Shown in pieces: positions 16,593 to 24,007 of a DNA stretch of 24,007 nucleotides. The notes beneath the pieces are model-generated. The model ran no database searches, was not told the DNA's origin, and was given only the letters and a program-made list of their open reading frames with translations. Both the position numbers and the translations under genes were made by a program. Location of the stretch: the NCBI GenBank assembly GCA_033809015.1, contig JAPXMM010000023.1, positions 1 through 24,007 on the forward strand, written 5' to 3'. The stretch is from DTU049 sp033809015. GTDB lineage: Bacteria > Bacteroidota > Bacteroidia > Bacteroidales > DTU049. The first letter of the stretch is position 1, and the number at the start of each line of letters is the position of its first letter.

Positions 16593-18620
16593 ATGACTTT
16601 TCTATTTCCAGAACGATTGTGGTTTTTATTTCTTTTACTCATACCACTGATTATTCACCTTTTCGATTTTAGAAAAACAATAAAAGCATATTTCCCTCAC
16701 GTTAGAATATTGAGAGAATTAAGTGAAAAGACTAAAAGAGAACAAACTCTTAAAAGATGGATACTATTTGCTATCAGATTTTTTGCTTTTGCTTTTATAA
16801 TATTAGCTTTTTGTATGCCAGTGAGGAAAAATGAAATCACAAATATATCTAGCGGAGATAAACTATTGATAGCCATAGACAATAGTCTGAGTATGAGATA
16901 TCAAAGCGGTAGCTATTCTTTGCTACAACAAGCTAAAAATTCAGCTAAAGAAGCCATCAATAATCAATCGGCATCGACACTTATAGGTATTATGCCATTA
17001 TCTAGTACCATAAAACCAAATTTTCATCTAAAAAATGAAAGTGTCCAATTCATTGATTCTATTTCATACAGTCCATTATTTATAGACCAATACAAAACTA
17101 TTTTTCATACTCTAAACAATTCAACTGCTAAATCTATTATCCTATTCAGCGATTTTCAGAAATCAGATTTTCCAAGTGATTTTTTTCAATTATTAGATAG
17201 TCTTAATGCCAATATTTATCTGATACCCATTGAATCGCCAAAGATCAATAATATTTCGATAGATAGTGTGTTTTTAGGCTCACCAGTAGTAGTTAAAAAT
17301 TCTCAAGGTAGTTTGTACGTTAAATTAAATAATAATAGCGATGTAGCAGAAGATGGAGTGAAAATAGAAGTTTCCCTCAATAATAAATCTGTCGGATCAG
17401 TAGTGACTAATTTACCAGCAAATACGCAAACTACAGAAGAAATCAGCTTTCCTATAGGAGAAAATAATTATTTAACGGGCAAAGTAAGCACTGTAGATAA
17501 TGGATATGACTTTGATAATAATCTATTTTTCTCAATAAATATTCCTTCAGATATTAGAGTATATCATTGCTACGAGAATGATTATAAAACATTGATACCA
17601 AACATTTTTATTGGAGATAGTTTGTTTAATTATCAAAAAATAAATTTGGATGCTCTAACCAATGTAAATGGACAACCTACTTTTTATATATTAGAAAGTC
17701 TAAATAATATATCTCCAGACGCTTTTAATAACTTATTAAAAAAAGTACAAGAAGGATCAGCTGTATTTATCGTGCCGCCTACAAATAATGCAAATTATTT
17801 AAATTCACTTTTATCAAAAATAAATATCAATATTGGCAATGTGTTGGATGAGCAATCGTTAAGAGTAGAAAATATATCTTTTTCATTACCATTTTTCAAA
17901 GGAATGTTTACCAGCCCGCCAAGGAACTATGATTATCCACTTGTAAATAAATATTATCATTTATCAAAGTCTGGAGGAAATAATTTACTTTCATTGACTA
18001 ATGGAGATCCTTTTTTAAAGCAAATCAATTACGGTAAAGGAAATATTTATATTGTGGCTTCTCCATTACAGAGAGAGTTTACATCATTAGTACAACATCA
18101 ATTATTTGTTCCTATATTACTACAAATGGCTTTTAGTTGCACACAAGCAATGGATTTATATTACTTTACTAATCAATCTGCTGGCATACCTTTGGCAATA
18201 AACATAAGTGCTAATGGAGATATTTTAGAAAAGAATAAATCTATCTATCTAATAGATCCAGTAAATAATGCAAGCTACATACCATACATAACACGAGGAG
18301 AAAGAGTAATGTTATTTTTTAATAATGCTATCCAACGAGCAGAAATATATATTTTAACAATCAAAAATGATAAAATACCTATAGCATTTAACTATCCACG
18401 TAATGAGTCAAAACCGATATATTGGACGCAAAATGAATTAGATAGCTTAACTAAGAATTCTACAAATATTACTATTGGTAAATATCCAATTACACTTGGA
18501 GGCTCCAATATTGCAATAAATTCGAGCAAATTACCAATATGGATATTATTTATCATATTCACAATAGTTTTATTGATCGTAGAGATAATATTGTTAAGGA
18601 TATGGAAGAATAGGATATAA
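16593..18620 (+). CDS. BatA-type membrane protein with VWA-like domain
   Basis: 675 residues. The N-terminal 75 or so residues are the two-TM BatA domain: TM at about 8-22 followed by HLFDFRK, then a basic cytoplasmic loop, LKRW and a second TM at about 56-75. The next domain is von Willebrand A-like, with a MIDAS-type DxSxS motif at Asp96-Ser98-Ser100 (LLIAIDNSLSM) and a strand SIILFSDFQKSDFP further on. A long periplasmic region follows, then a C-terminal TM at about 648-668 (WILFIIFTIVLLIVEIILL). Bacteroidota carry many such proteins, related to but distinct from the BatA/BatB Bacteroides aerotolerance proteins, often near MoxR ATPases; none is nearby here. The function is therefore undefined: likely a metal-dependent protein-interaction module anchored in the inner membrane. 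It is divergent from ricT. Confidence 0.85.
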   Translation: MTFLFPERLWFLFLLLIPLIIHLFDFRKTIKAYFPHVRILRELSEKTKREQTLKRWILFAIRFFAFAFIILAFCMPVRKNEITNISSGDKLLIAIDNSLSMRYQSGSYSLLQQAKNSAKEAINNQSASTLIGIMPLSSTIKPNFHLKNESVQFIDSISYSPLFIDQYKTIFHTLNNSTAKSIILFSDFQKSDFPSDFFQLLDSLNANIYLIPIESPKINNISIDSVFLGSPVVVKNSQGSLYVKLNNNSDVAEDGVKIEVSLNNKSVGSVVTNLPANTQTTEEISFPIGENNYLTGKVSTVDNGYDFDNNLFFSINIPSDIRVYHCYENDYKTLIPNIFIGDSLFNYQKINLDALTNVNGQPTFYILESLNNISPDAFNNLLKKVQEGSAVFIVPPTNNANYLNSLLSKININIGNVLDEQSLRVENISFSLPFFKGMFTSPPRNYDYPLVNKYYHLSKSGGNNLLSLTNGDPFLKQINYGKGNIYIVASPLQREFTSLVQHQLFVPILLQMAFSCTQAMDLYYFTNQSAGIPLAINISANGDILEKNKSIYLIDPVNNASYIPYITRGERVMLFFNNAIQRAEIYILTIKNDKIPIAFNYPRNESKPIYWTQNELDSLTKNSTNITIGKYPITLGGSNIAINSSKLPIWILFIIFTIVLLIVEIILLRIWKNRI

Positions 18621-18621
18621 A

Positions 18622-18658
18622 AGTGATAGGGGAGAATGGAGCGGAGGTAAGGGGGGGT
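18622..18658 (+). repeat. G-rich intergenic tract with a 7-G run
   Basis: Directly after the VWA gene: GTGATAGGGGAGAATGGAGC followed by GGAGGTAA and seven consecutive Gs (18651-18657). It shares the GGGGAGAATG word with 16414-16423 and the general make-up of the other two G-rich tracts. Confidence 0.45.
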
Positions 18659-18693
18659 AAATAGTATTTTTATGTTATACTTTAAAACATTTA

Positions 18694-18720
18694 TTGTTTC
18701 AATAAAAATTATTAATTTTG
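18694..18720 (+). promoter_or_regulatory. Putative promoter of the transposase gene
   Basis: TAATTTTG (18713-18720) matches TAnnTTTG exactly and lies 16 nt before the ATG. A TTG at 18694-18696 is 16 nt upstream of it, one base short of the usual 17-23 spacing. The sequence is within the inverted-repeat-bounded element. Confidence 0.5.
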
Positions 18721-18736
18721 TCCAAATTTTATAATT

Positions 18737-19729
18737 ATGAAGGAATTATTAGAAAACATTGATAAATACTTGGCTCTACCCAAGGATCATAAACGAGATT
18801 TTTTAGATCAGCTATATCAATATTTAGTAAATAACAATGCTAATGCAGTAGATTATCAAAAAGTAAAGATTCAATCTACCGCTGCCATTTGTCCCGACTG
18901 CAGAAGTGAAAATGTCATCAAAGCTGGTAAAAGAAATGGTAGACAAGTTTACAAGTGTAAAACCTGCGGTTATAATTTTCGTGAAACAGCTCGCACCTTT
19001 GTTTATCGAATGCGAAAATATCCACTAATGCTCGACTATATGAGATGTATGTTAGAAGGAAAAAGTCTGCGAGCATGTGCTGATGAGGTTGGTATTTGCT
19101 TGAAAACAAGCTTTGAATGGCGACACAAAATATTAGCTGCTATTAGAGCATTAGAAGGTGGAATTAGCTTCTCTGGTATTGTGGAAGCTGATGAGTTGCT
19201 AATGAACTATTCAGAGAAAGGCAGGAAATATAAAAACAAAGAAGAATATCAACGAGCTAAAAAGAAGAAACACCCCAAGGTAGCAGTACTAGTCGTAACA
19301 GACAGAGAAGGTAATTTACTTTTTAAACAAGTTGGAGAGAAAAAAGTAAAAAATGAGCAATTGAGAGAAGAGCTAAAGAATAGATTGTCAGAAAGTAATC
19401 TGATATGTGTGAAACCAAAGAAAGAGTTCAGAAAAGCAGTGAAAAGTTTACAAAGTAAAAAAGTGATAGTAAACAAAAAACAAGTGAAACGAGGTATATA
19501 TAGTGTCAAGATAGTTGAAAGCAAAATAAGTGATTTCAAGGTGTGGATGAGTAGATTTCACGGAGTAGCTACGAAGTACTTGCAGAGCTACTTGATGTGG
19601 TTTGTGATAATGAATAAATATTTAAAAGAGCTGATAGATCAAGACATTGGCAGACTGCTGAACTTGTCATCACACGATAGGTGGGCGTGGGACAAGTATA
19701 GAGAGATAGTTAGTCAAAGATACGATTAA
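18737..19729 (+). CDS. IS1595-family (ISXO2-like) transposase, catalytic triad apparently incomplete
   Basis: 330 residues. The N-terminal zinc ribbon has Cys52/Cys55 and Cys74/Cys77 (CPDC, CKTCGYNF), followed by a helix-turn-helix (about 107-132: GKSLRACADEVGICLKTSF). The DDE-type core starts with VEADE (Asp152) and ends with the family signature RFHGVATKYLQSYLMWF (273-289). The position that normally reads C-[ST]-D-G, the second catalytic Asp, is Cys224-Val-Lys-Pro here, so Lys226 stands where Asp is expected. At the third site Glu261 occurs in KIVES. The open frame is otherwise full length and undamaged. It may be inactive for transposition, supplied in trans, or a divergent subgroup whose Asp lies elsewhere (for example Asp266). 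The insertion lies between the VWA gene and a secreted-protein operon and interrupts no visible gene. Confidence 0.88.
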   Translation: MKELLENIDKYLALPKDHKRDFLDQLYQYLVNNNANAVDYQKVKIQSTAAICPDCRSENVIKAGKRNGRQVYKCKTCGYNFRETARTFVYRMRKYPLMLDYMRCMLEGKSLRACADEVGICLKTSFEWRHKILAAIRALEGGISFSGIVEADELLMNYSEKGRKYKNKEEYQRAKKKKHPKVAVLVVTDREGNLLFKQVGEKKVKNEQLREELKNRLSESNLICVKPKKEFRKAVKSLQSKKVIVNKKQVKRGIYSVKIVESKISDFKVWMSRFHGVATKYLQSYLMWFVIMNKYLKELIDQDIGRLLNLSSHDRWAWDKYREIVSQRYD

Positions 19730-19751
19730 CATACTTTTAAGTATAACAAAA

Positions 19752-19776
19752 ATTTGATATTTATCAAATCTCTTTT
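19752..19776 (+). terminator. Hairpin terminator after the transposase gene
   Basis: A perfect 8-bp stem, ATTTGATA (19752-19759) and TATCAAAT (19762-19769), with a 2-nt nominal loop is followed by CTCTTTTT. The stem is AT-rich and the tight loop would open by a pair in practice, so its strength is moderate. It overlaps the probable right end of the IS. Confidence 0.5.
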
Positions 19777-19999
19777 TCATATTACTCCCTTCTCTCTCCA
19801 ATAACTCATTTTTCACTATACTTTATTCTATTTTCCCTTTTAATTATTAAAACTCAAAAACTATACGTTGCTTTATTAAACAATTTAATTGAAATGGGTG
19901 CTTAGATAATAAATAATTATCATTAATGGGATAACTTAAAATTTAATTATCTGCTAAAATTAAAACCACATTCCTCCAACAGAAATTTTTCTTTTTATT
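19777..19999. other. AT-rich non-coding gap, no gene seen
   Basis: Between the IS right end and the promoter-like element at 20000 I find no open frame with coding character, no tRNA and no strong hairpin. A pyrimidine-rich patch (about 19785-19800, CTCCCTTCTCTCTCC) is G/A-rich on the minus strand, loosely like the G-rich tracts elsewhere in the window. Confidence 0.5.
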
Positions 20000-20024
20000 C
20001 AAAAATATTCATTAATTTTACCTA
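20000..20024 (+). promoter_or_regulatory. 25-bp element shared with the orphan Rhs upstream region
   Basis: Identical, base for base, to minus-strand 2787-2763 and containing TAATTTTA (20014-20021). The distance to the ATG at 20064 is 42 nt, longer than for the Rhs orphan (16 nt). It is either a promoter or part of a short mobile/repeated sequence that carried one. Confidence 0.45.
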
Positions 20025-20063
20025 GTAAAATTTTTTTTATTATCATTTGCATATTAATAAAAT

Positions 20064-20570
20064 ATGATAAAAACACAGATTATTATTAAATATTTATTTT
20101 TTATCTGCTTTTTAATGATGTATGATAATCTTTTTGCAGAAAATTACATAGTAAAATCTAATAAAATACAAAACAGTGATTGTGATACTTCATATTACAT
20201 TATTGGTGAATTCAGAGTAGAAAAAATCATAAAACTGCAAAATGGAATGTATCTGATTTATTTAACAAATTCTACTCGTGATAAAATATATACTGTGATT
20301 TCTATAAAAAATAGCAATAAAAAAATAAATAAATTATTTACAAAATGTGAAAAAATAACAGAAGGTGAAATATATAATTTTAGACTAGATTATTTTATAC
20401 CATATTGTATAGATGAAGTTGTGATAGGTGATAAATATATTTCTGGCAATTATGTAGTGGATGATAAAAAAATATTTTTACCTAAAGAAATAATAAAAGG
20501 CGATCTATTTTTTTCTCATAACTTAAATGCAATATATTACATAAATTTAATAAATACCGATAAAAAATGA
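20064..20570 (+). CDS. Small secreted protein of unknown function
   Basis: 168 residues with a Sec signal peptide (basic start MIKTQIIIK, hydrophobic YLFFICFLMMY, probable cleavage after LFA|E near residue 25). The mature part is lysine- and isoleucine-rich and beta-patterned (VEKIIKLQNGMYLIYLTNS). It has three cysteines and no motif that I recognise. It ends inside the next gene with an ATGA overlap, so the two form an operon. The very low GC and the 25-bp upstream element shared with the Rhs orphan region suggest a similar accessory origin. It does not align by eye with the candidate immunity protein at 2796-3311. Confidence 0.7.
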   Translation: MIKTQIIIKYLFFICFLMMYDNLFAENYIVKSNKIQNSDCDTSYYIIGEFRVEKIIKLQNGMYLIYLTNSTRDKIYTVISIKNSNKKINKLFTKCEKITEGEIYNFRLDYFIPYCIDEVVIGDKYISGNYVVDDKKIFLPKEIIKGDLFFSHNLNAIYYINLINTDKK

Positions 20571-21484
20571 GAAATATTATTATTATATTGATTATTATAA
20601 ATGCTTTAACAGTAATAAATGCTCAAGAAAATTTAGTTTATAATGGTACTTTTGAAGAGAATTGTATTTTTCCAAATAATTTTTATATCGATACTTTTGC
20701 TTGTGAAGGTTGGTGGTCTCCAAACGATGCTACACCAGACTATTATCATAAATGTATGAATAATCATACTAATAGTTATTACTATTATAAATCACATTAC
20801 GAGCCGCATTCAGATGATGGTTATATAGGATTAGCATTGATAGGAGTTAAATATTTCTGGATGGAGCATATTCAAAGCAGACTTATAGAGCCATTAGAAG
20901 CTGGCAAACAATATAAAGTTAGCTTTTGGGTGCGACTAGCCTACAAATATAGTGATTATGCAGCATATAATATTGGTTTATATTTCTCAAAAGATCCAGA
21001 TATTTTAGGTAAAAAATATAATGTTTCTAGTTATTTGAGGTACATTACACCAGAGCTACGTGCACATATAAGAAATCCTGATGGTAATTTCATAACTGAT
21101 ACAAATTGGGTAGAGATTAATGGCATATATACTGCACAGGGTGGAGAGCAATATATAACGATTGGAATGTTTTGGGATGACACACCTGCTATTGTTGAAG
21201 CATACAATTTATGCAAAGAAAATAATAATCAAATAAATAGAGAAATTTTGAGCGAAGCAATAAAAAATAATTTATTGGTTGAAAATAAATATATCTTAGA
21301 TAAATATAAAAGACAGTACACAATAAAAGCTCCAGATAAATTAAATACGAATAAATATAAAAACTATAAAAATAGAGAAAAGAATTATGAACTGCATTTT
21401 TATTTTCCAGAAGACACATATTTCAAACATGAACCACAAATACCATATTATCTGATAGACGATGTGAGTGTAGTGGAATTATAA
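20567..21484 (+). CDS. Secreted NGTFEE-type jelly-roll domain protein
   Basis: 305 residues. A signal peptide (about residues 1-19, ending INA|QE) leads to NLVYNGTFEENCIFP, then FACEGWWSPNDATPDYYHKC, GYIGLALIG and EPLEAGKQYKVSFWVRLA. This series matches a carbohydrate-binding-like jelly-roll domain common in secreted Bacteroidota proteins, where it often precedes an OmpA or a sorting domain. Here the protein stops right after the closing strand YYLIDDVSVVEL, so it has the single domain and no anchor. Compared with the usual layout, an extra charged, Asn/Lys-rich stretch (about residues 205-290) separates the GMFWDD strand from the final strand. Binding to a glycan or the cell surface is plausible; the ligand is unknown. 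It overlaps the upstream secreted-protein gene by 4 nt and is followed by a weak terminator. Confidence 0.78.
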   Translation: MRNIIIILIIINALTVINAQENLVYNGTFEENCIFPNNFYIDTFACEGWWSPNDATPDYYHKCMNNHTNSYYYYKSHYEPHSDDGYIGLALIGVKYFWMEHIQSRLIEPLEAGKQYKVSFWVRLAYKYSDYAAYNIGLYFSKDPDILGKKYNVSSYLRYITPELRAHIRNPDGNFITDTNWVEINGIYTAQGGEQYITIGMFWDDTPAIVEAYNLCKENNNQINREILSEAIKNNLLVENKYILDKYKRQYTIKAPDKLNTNKYKNYKNREKNYELHFYFPEDTYFKHEPQIPYYLIDDVSVVEL

Positions 21485-21504
21485 AGAATAAAAAATATCA
21501 AATG

Positions 21505-21532
21505 AAATTGAATATCAATTTTCTTTGTTTTT
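21505..21532 (+). terminator. Weak hairpin terminator after the secreted-protein operon
   Basis: AAATTGA (21505-21511) and TCAATTT (21515-21521) pair around a 3-nt loop, followed by TCTTTGTTTTTT. The stem is short and AT-only apart from one pair, so efficiency is doubtful. Confidence 0.4.
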
Positions 21533-21541
21533 TAGTAGTCT

Positions 21542-21592
21542 AAATCATTTCCCAACGAAGACTTTTCTTAATTTTTTCTTTGCATAGTTGTT
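21542..21592 (-). repeat. Inverted half-copy of the nested palindromic element
   Basis: Read on the minus strand this gives CAACTATGCAAAGAAAAA ... GTCTTCGTTGGGAAATGATTT. It lines up with 801-857 (CAACTATACAAAGAAAAA ... ATCTCCGCTGGGGAAATAAT) with small indels. Only the left arm of the 791-987 element is present. Confidence 0.6.
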
Positions 21593-21676
21593 AAAAAAAG
21601 AAATTTATAAGAAATATAAATTAAATTTAGCGTTTAATTAAGCATCTATTTTGATAATTTAATTTGTTTTGTAATT

Positions 21677-21707
21677 TTGGTTTTATAAATATTAAATATT
21701 AATTTTG
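21677..21707 (+). promoter_or_regulatory. Promoter of iorAB (TTG-N20-TAATTTTG)
   Basis: TTG at 21677-21679 and TAATTTTG at 21700-21707 are separated by 20 nt, within the 17-23 range reported for Bacteroidota sigma-ABfr-type promoters. The ATG is only 10 nt after the -7 box, so the transcript would have an extremely short leader and little room for a Shine-Dalgarno, which this phylum often lacks. Confidence 0.65.
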
Positions 21708-21717
21708 TGAAAAAAAT

Positions 21718-23337
21718 ATGACTCCTAATAAATTATTGTTACTTGGTGTTGAAGCCATTGCTCAGGCAGCCATCGATGCAGGTGTGTCAGGAGCCTATGC
21801 ATATCCTGGTACTCCATCATCTGAAATTTTAGAATACTTAATTGATAGCAAAGAAGCTAAACAAAAAGGAATAGTAGCTCAGTGGACTGCTAATGAAAAA
21901 ACTGCAGTAGAAGCTGCTATAGGTACTAGCTATGTAGGTAAAAGATCTATTGTTGCTATGAAGCATGTGGGCTTAAACGTAGCAGCAGATGCTTTCATTA
22001 ATTCCGCACTTACAGGTGCTAATGGGGGAATGATAGTAGTTACCGCTGATGATCCATCTATGCATTCTTCTCAGAATGAACAAGATAATAGATTTTATGG
22101 CGATTTCGCTCATGTACCTATATTAGAACCTTCTAATCAGCAAGAAGCTTATGATATGTGCTATTATGGTTTTAAATTAAGTGAGAAATTTCATTTGCCA
22201 GTATTACTTCGTATTACTACTAGAGTAGCTCACTCCAGAGCCGGTGTATTACGTAAAGAATCTTTACCACAAAATCAAATTTCCTTACCTAGTGATTTAA
22301 AACAGTATGTACTTTTGCCTGCTTTAGCACGCAAAAGATGGTCTAAAGTTTTATCAATTCAACCTTCTTTATTGGAAGAAAGTGAAAATTCTACATTTAA
22401 TCAATATATAAATGGTAATGATAAATCTATTGGTATCATTGCTTCGGGTATTGCTTTTAACTATGTGATGGAAAACTTTCATGGTGCGAATCCCTACCCT
22501 ATTATAAAAATATCTCAATATCCTATTCCTCAAAAAATGATTAAAAAATTATATAATGAGGTAGATAGATTAATAGTTATTGAAGAAGGATATCCATTTA
22601 TTGAAAAAATGCTAACAAGTTTTTTATGTGATAATTTAAAATTGGAAGGCAAATTGACTGGATTGCTACCTAGAGAGGGTGAGCTAAATCCTAATATTGT
22701 AGCTCAAGCTTTAGGATTACCTAATATAGAAGGCAAAGATATACCTAATATTGTAGTCAGTAGGCCACCATCATTTTGTCCTGGCTGCTCACATATAGAT
22801 TCTTATAATGCTCTCAACGAGGCTCTGAAAGAGTATTCTAAAGGTAGAGTATTTAGTGATATTGGTTGCTATACATTAGGAGCTACTCCTCCATTCGAAG
22901 CTATTAATTCTTGTGTAGATATGGGAGCTTCTATACCTATGGCAAAAGCTGCTTCCGATATGGGATTAAGGCCAGCTGTAGCTGTAATTGGTGATAGTAC
23001 TTTTACTCATAGTGGAATGACTGGTTTATTAGACGCTGTCATTTATAATGCCCCTATTACTGTTATCATTCTTGACAATTCTACTACTGGTATGACTGGT
23101 GGACAGCCTTCTCATGCTAACCAAAGATTAGTTTCTATTTGCACAGGATTAGGTGTTAATCCAGAACATATTAGAATTATTAAACCTTTGAAAAATAAAC
23201 ATCAAGAAAATGTTCAAGTCATAAAAGAAGAATTAGCTTATGAAGGAGTGTCTGTAATAATACCTACAAGAGAATGTGTTCAGACTCTCAATCGCAGAAT
23301 GAGAACTAAATTTAAAGAAAAAGAAGCAAATAAATAA
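21718..23337 (+). CDS. iorA: Indolepyruvate:ferredoxin oxidoreductase, alpha subunit
   Basis: 539 residues. With IorB it oxidatively decarboxylates aryl pyruvates (from transaminated Trp, Phe, Tyr) to aryl-acetyl-CoA, passing electrons to ferredoxin in the cytoplasm. The N-terminal pyrimidine-binding half shows AYPGTPSSEILEYL, ANEKTAVEAAIG and MKHVGLNVAADAF. The C-terminal TPP-binding half has Gly425-Asp426-Ser427 through Asn454 (GDS ... LDNS), the GDG-xn-N thiamine motif, and FCPGCSH (Cys354, Cys357) and DIGCYTLG (Cys384). The chain ends soon after (RRMRTKFKEKEANK), with none of the C-terminal ferredoxin-type 4-Cys motifs found in archaeal IorA. A shorter form is what I expect for Bacteroidota homologs, but electron transfer must then use the remaining Cys residues or a separate ferredoxin. 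First gene of an operon with iorB, behind a good promoter. Confidence 0.94.
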   Translation: MTPNKLLLLGVEAIAQAAIDAGVSGAYAYPGTPSSEILEYLIDSKEAKQKGIVAQWTANEKTAVEAAIGTSYVGKRSIVAMKHVGLNVAADAFINSALTGANGGMIVVTADDPSMHSSQNEQDNRFYGDFAHVPILEPSNQQEAYDMCYYGFKLSEKFHLPVLLRITTRVAHSRAGVLRKESLPQNQISLPSDLKQYVLLPALARKRWSKVLSIQPSLLEESENSTFNQYINGNDKSIGIIASGIAFNYVMENFHGANPYPIIKISQYPIPQKMIKKLYNEVDRLIVIEEGYPFIEKMLTSFLCDNLKLEGKLTGLLPREGELNPNIVAQALGLPNIEGKDIPNIVVSRPPSFCPGCSHIDSYNALNEALKEYSKGRVFSDIGCYTLGATPPFEAINSCVDMGASIPMAKAASDMGLRPAVAVIGDSTFTHSGMTGLLDAVIYNAPITVIILDNSTTGMTGGQPSHANQRLVSICTGLGVNPEHIRIIKPLKNKHQENVQVIKEELAYEGVSVIIPTRECVQTLNRRMRTKFKEKEANK

Positions 23338-23362
23338 AACTTTATTTTTAAAAATGAAAATT

Positions 23363-23950
23363 ATGAAAAAAGATATTATCTTAGCAGGAGTAGGTGGACA
23401 AGGTATATTGAGCATTGCCACTACTATTGGATTAGCTGCATTAAAAAAAAATTTAAATATTAAACAAGCCGAGGTACACGGCATGTCTCAACGTGGCGGT
23501 GAAGTGGTATCTCATCTCAGAATTTCTGATTCTCAAATATTTTCTGATTTGATTACTAAAGGACAAGCAGATATGATATTATCATTAGAACCTTTAGAAA
23601 CTCTCCGATATTTACCTTATTTGCATGAGAGTGGTTGGATTATTTCTAATTCTGAACCATATTCTAATATTGCGAATTATCCAGATTTAGATTTAGTTTA
23701 TAATGAGATTCGTAAATATAAGAATCATGTCCTCATAAATGCTGATGAGATAGCTAAAAAGCTAAATGCTCCTTTGTCAGCTAATATGGTACTTATAGGT
23801 GCTGCAACTCATTATCTGGGTTTCGAACAGCAAGAAATAGAAGATGCTATCAGGGAACAGTTTAGTAAAAAAGGCGATGATATTGTAAATGTTAATATTC
23901 AAGCTTTTAGAGAAGGATTAGCTTTTGCTAAAGAATATACAAAAGCATAA
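23363..23950 (+). CDS. iorB: Indolepyruvate:ferredoxin oxidoreductase, beta subunit
   Basis: The gamma-type (POR) domain partner of IorA; 195 residues from the chosen Met (MKKDIILAGVGGQGIL). A Met three codons earlier at 23354 is equally possible; I prefer the later one because the conserved domain starts at once. It has the Gly-rich GVGGQG (residues 9-14), the family hallmark EVHGMSQRGGEVVSHLR, and LEPLETLRYL, APLSANMVLIGA near the C-terminal half. The length is typical. It begins 25 nt after the iorA stop (16 nt for the earlier Met) and is surely co-transcribed with it. No clear terminator lies between 23951 and the window end, only a short T run at 23963-23970. Confidence 0.94.
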   Translation: MKKDIILAGVGGQGILSIATTIGLAALKKNLNIKQAEVHGMSQRGGEVVSHLRISDSQIFSDLITKGQADMILSLEPLETLRYLPYLHESGWIISNSEPYSNIANYPDLDLVYNEIRKYKNHVLINADEIAKKLNAPLSANMVLIGAATHYLGFEQQEIEDAIREQFSKKGDDIVNVNIQAFREGLAFAKEYTKA

Positions 23951-24007
23951 AAACATTCTACTTTTTTTTGTAATTTGTTAAAAAGTAATATAACGACTTT
24001 CACTTTG

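Larger units (their letters stand above)
18666..19755 (+). mobile_element. IS1595-like insertion sequence with probable terminal inverted repeats
   Basis: One transposase gene is bracketed by imperfect inverted repeats. The left one around 18666-18690 contains TGTTATACTTTAAAA (18673-18687). The right one, 19731-19755, read as reverse complement, contains TGTTATACTTAAAAG. They share the perfect 10-mer TGTTATACTT. The ends are assigned by this match only; I could not define an 8-bp target duplication, so the true outer boundaries may differ by several bases. The element of about 1.09 kb has a reasonable size for a single-gene IS1595 member. Confidence 0.65.

Noticed and set aside
19249..19539. 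96-codon minus-strand frame within the transposase gene.
   Set aside because: Complement of the Lys-rich transposase coding region, producing Phe/Leu runs; no support.
20064..20570. Homolog of the candidate immunity protein at 2796-3311?
   Set aside because: Both are small secreted AT-rich proteins, but I could not align them beyond the signal peptide.
23233..23484. 83-codon minus-strand frame across the iorA-iorB junction.
   Set aside because: Overlaps two well-supported genes on the opposite strand and has no domain.

Overview
The window is a low-GC (roughly 30% by eye) chromosomal segment from a member of the Bacteroidota. Four things point there. A ricT (PSP1-domain) – gldH – class A PBP – ispG gene string runs on the minus strand. 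IspG carries an extra domain insert. The lipoprotein and Sec signals are of the usual Bacteroidota kind, with mature ends such as LKA|Q. Several genes follow boxes resembling the Bacteroidota -7 element TAnnTTTG. No rRNA, tRNA or CRISPR array was seen.

Layout. Positions 1-630 hold the C-terminal end of an outer-membrane beta-barrel protein, closed by a clean 13-bp stem terminator. Positions 700-1100 are non-coding and contain a nested palindromic element; half of it recurs in inverted orientation at about 21542-21592. From 16333 down to 1103 every gene is on the minus strand. The housekeeping string ricT-gldH-PBP1A-ispG is tightly packed, with overlaps or a 1-nt gap. Downstream of it lies an accessory Rhs/Tc-toxin island: a 2486-residue FG-GAP/TcdB-like/YD-repeat protein with an intact M23 (LytM-type) metallopeptidase tip; a small secreted protein; a short orphan Rhs module (about 100 residues of core joined to a different tip); and two tandem paralogous small membrane proteins. 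This is the arrangement expected of a polymorphic-toxin locus with a displaced alternative tip and candidate immunity genes. The large Rhs gene has no visible secretion signal and opens with GTG just after a stop codon and a G-rich spacer, so it looks 5'-truncated.

The plus-strand half starts at a divergent intergenic region with six heptamer repeats and G-rich tracts. It then encodes a BatA/VWA-type membrane protein, an IS1595-like transposase with probable inverted ends but apparently without its second catalytic Asp, a two-gene operon of secreted proteins of unknown role, and iorA-iorB (indolepyruvate:ferredoxin oxidoreductase) behind the best promoter-like sequence in the window. IorAB suggests anaerobic or fermentative amino-acid metabolism.

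The most interesting part is 1100-10800. The Rhs core end is duplicated as a direct repeat (about 37 mismatches in 278 bp by eye, including a 53-bp perfect match), so the orphan tip could replace the M23 tip by homologous recombination. Each tip is followed by small genes whose predicted location (periplasm or inner membrane) would suit an immunity partner for that tip. These roles are inferred from gene order and topology, not shown.
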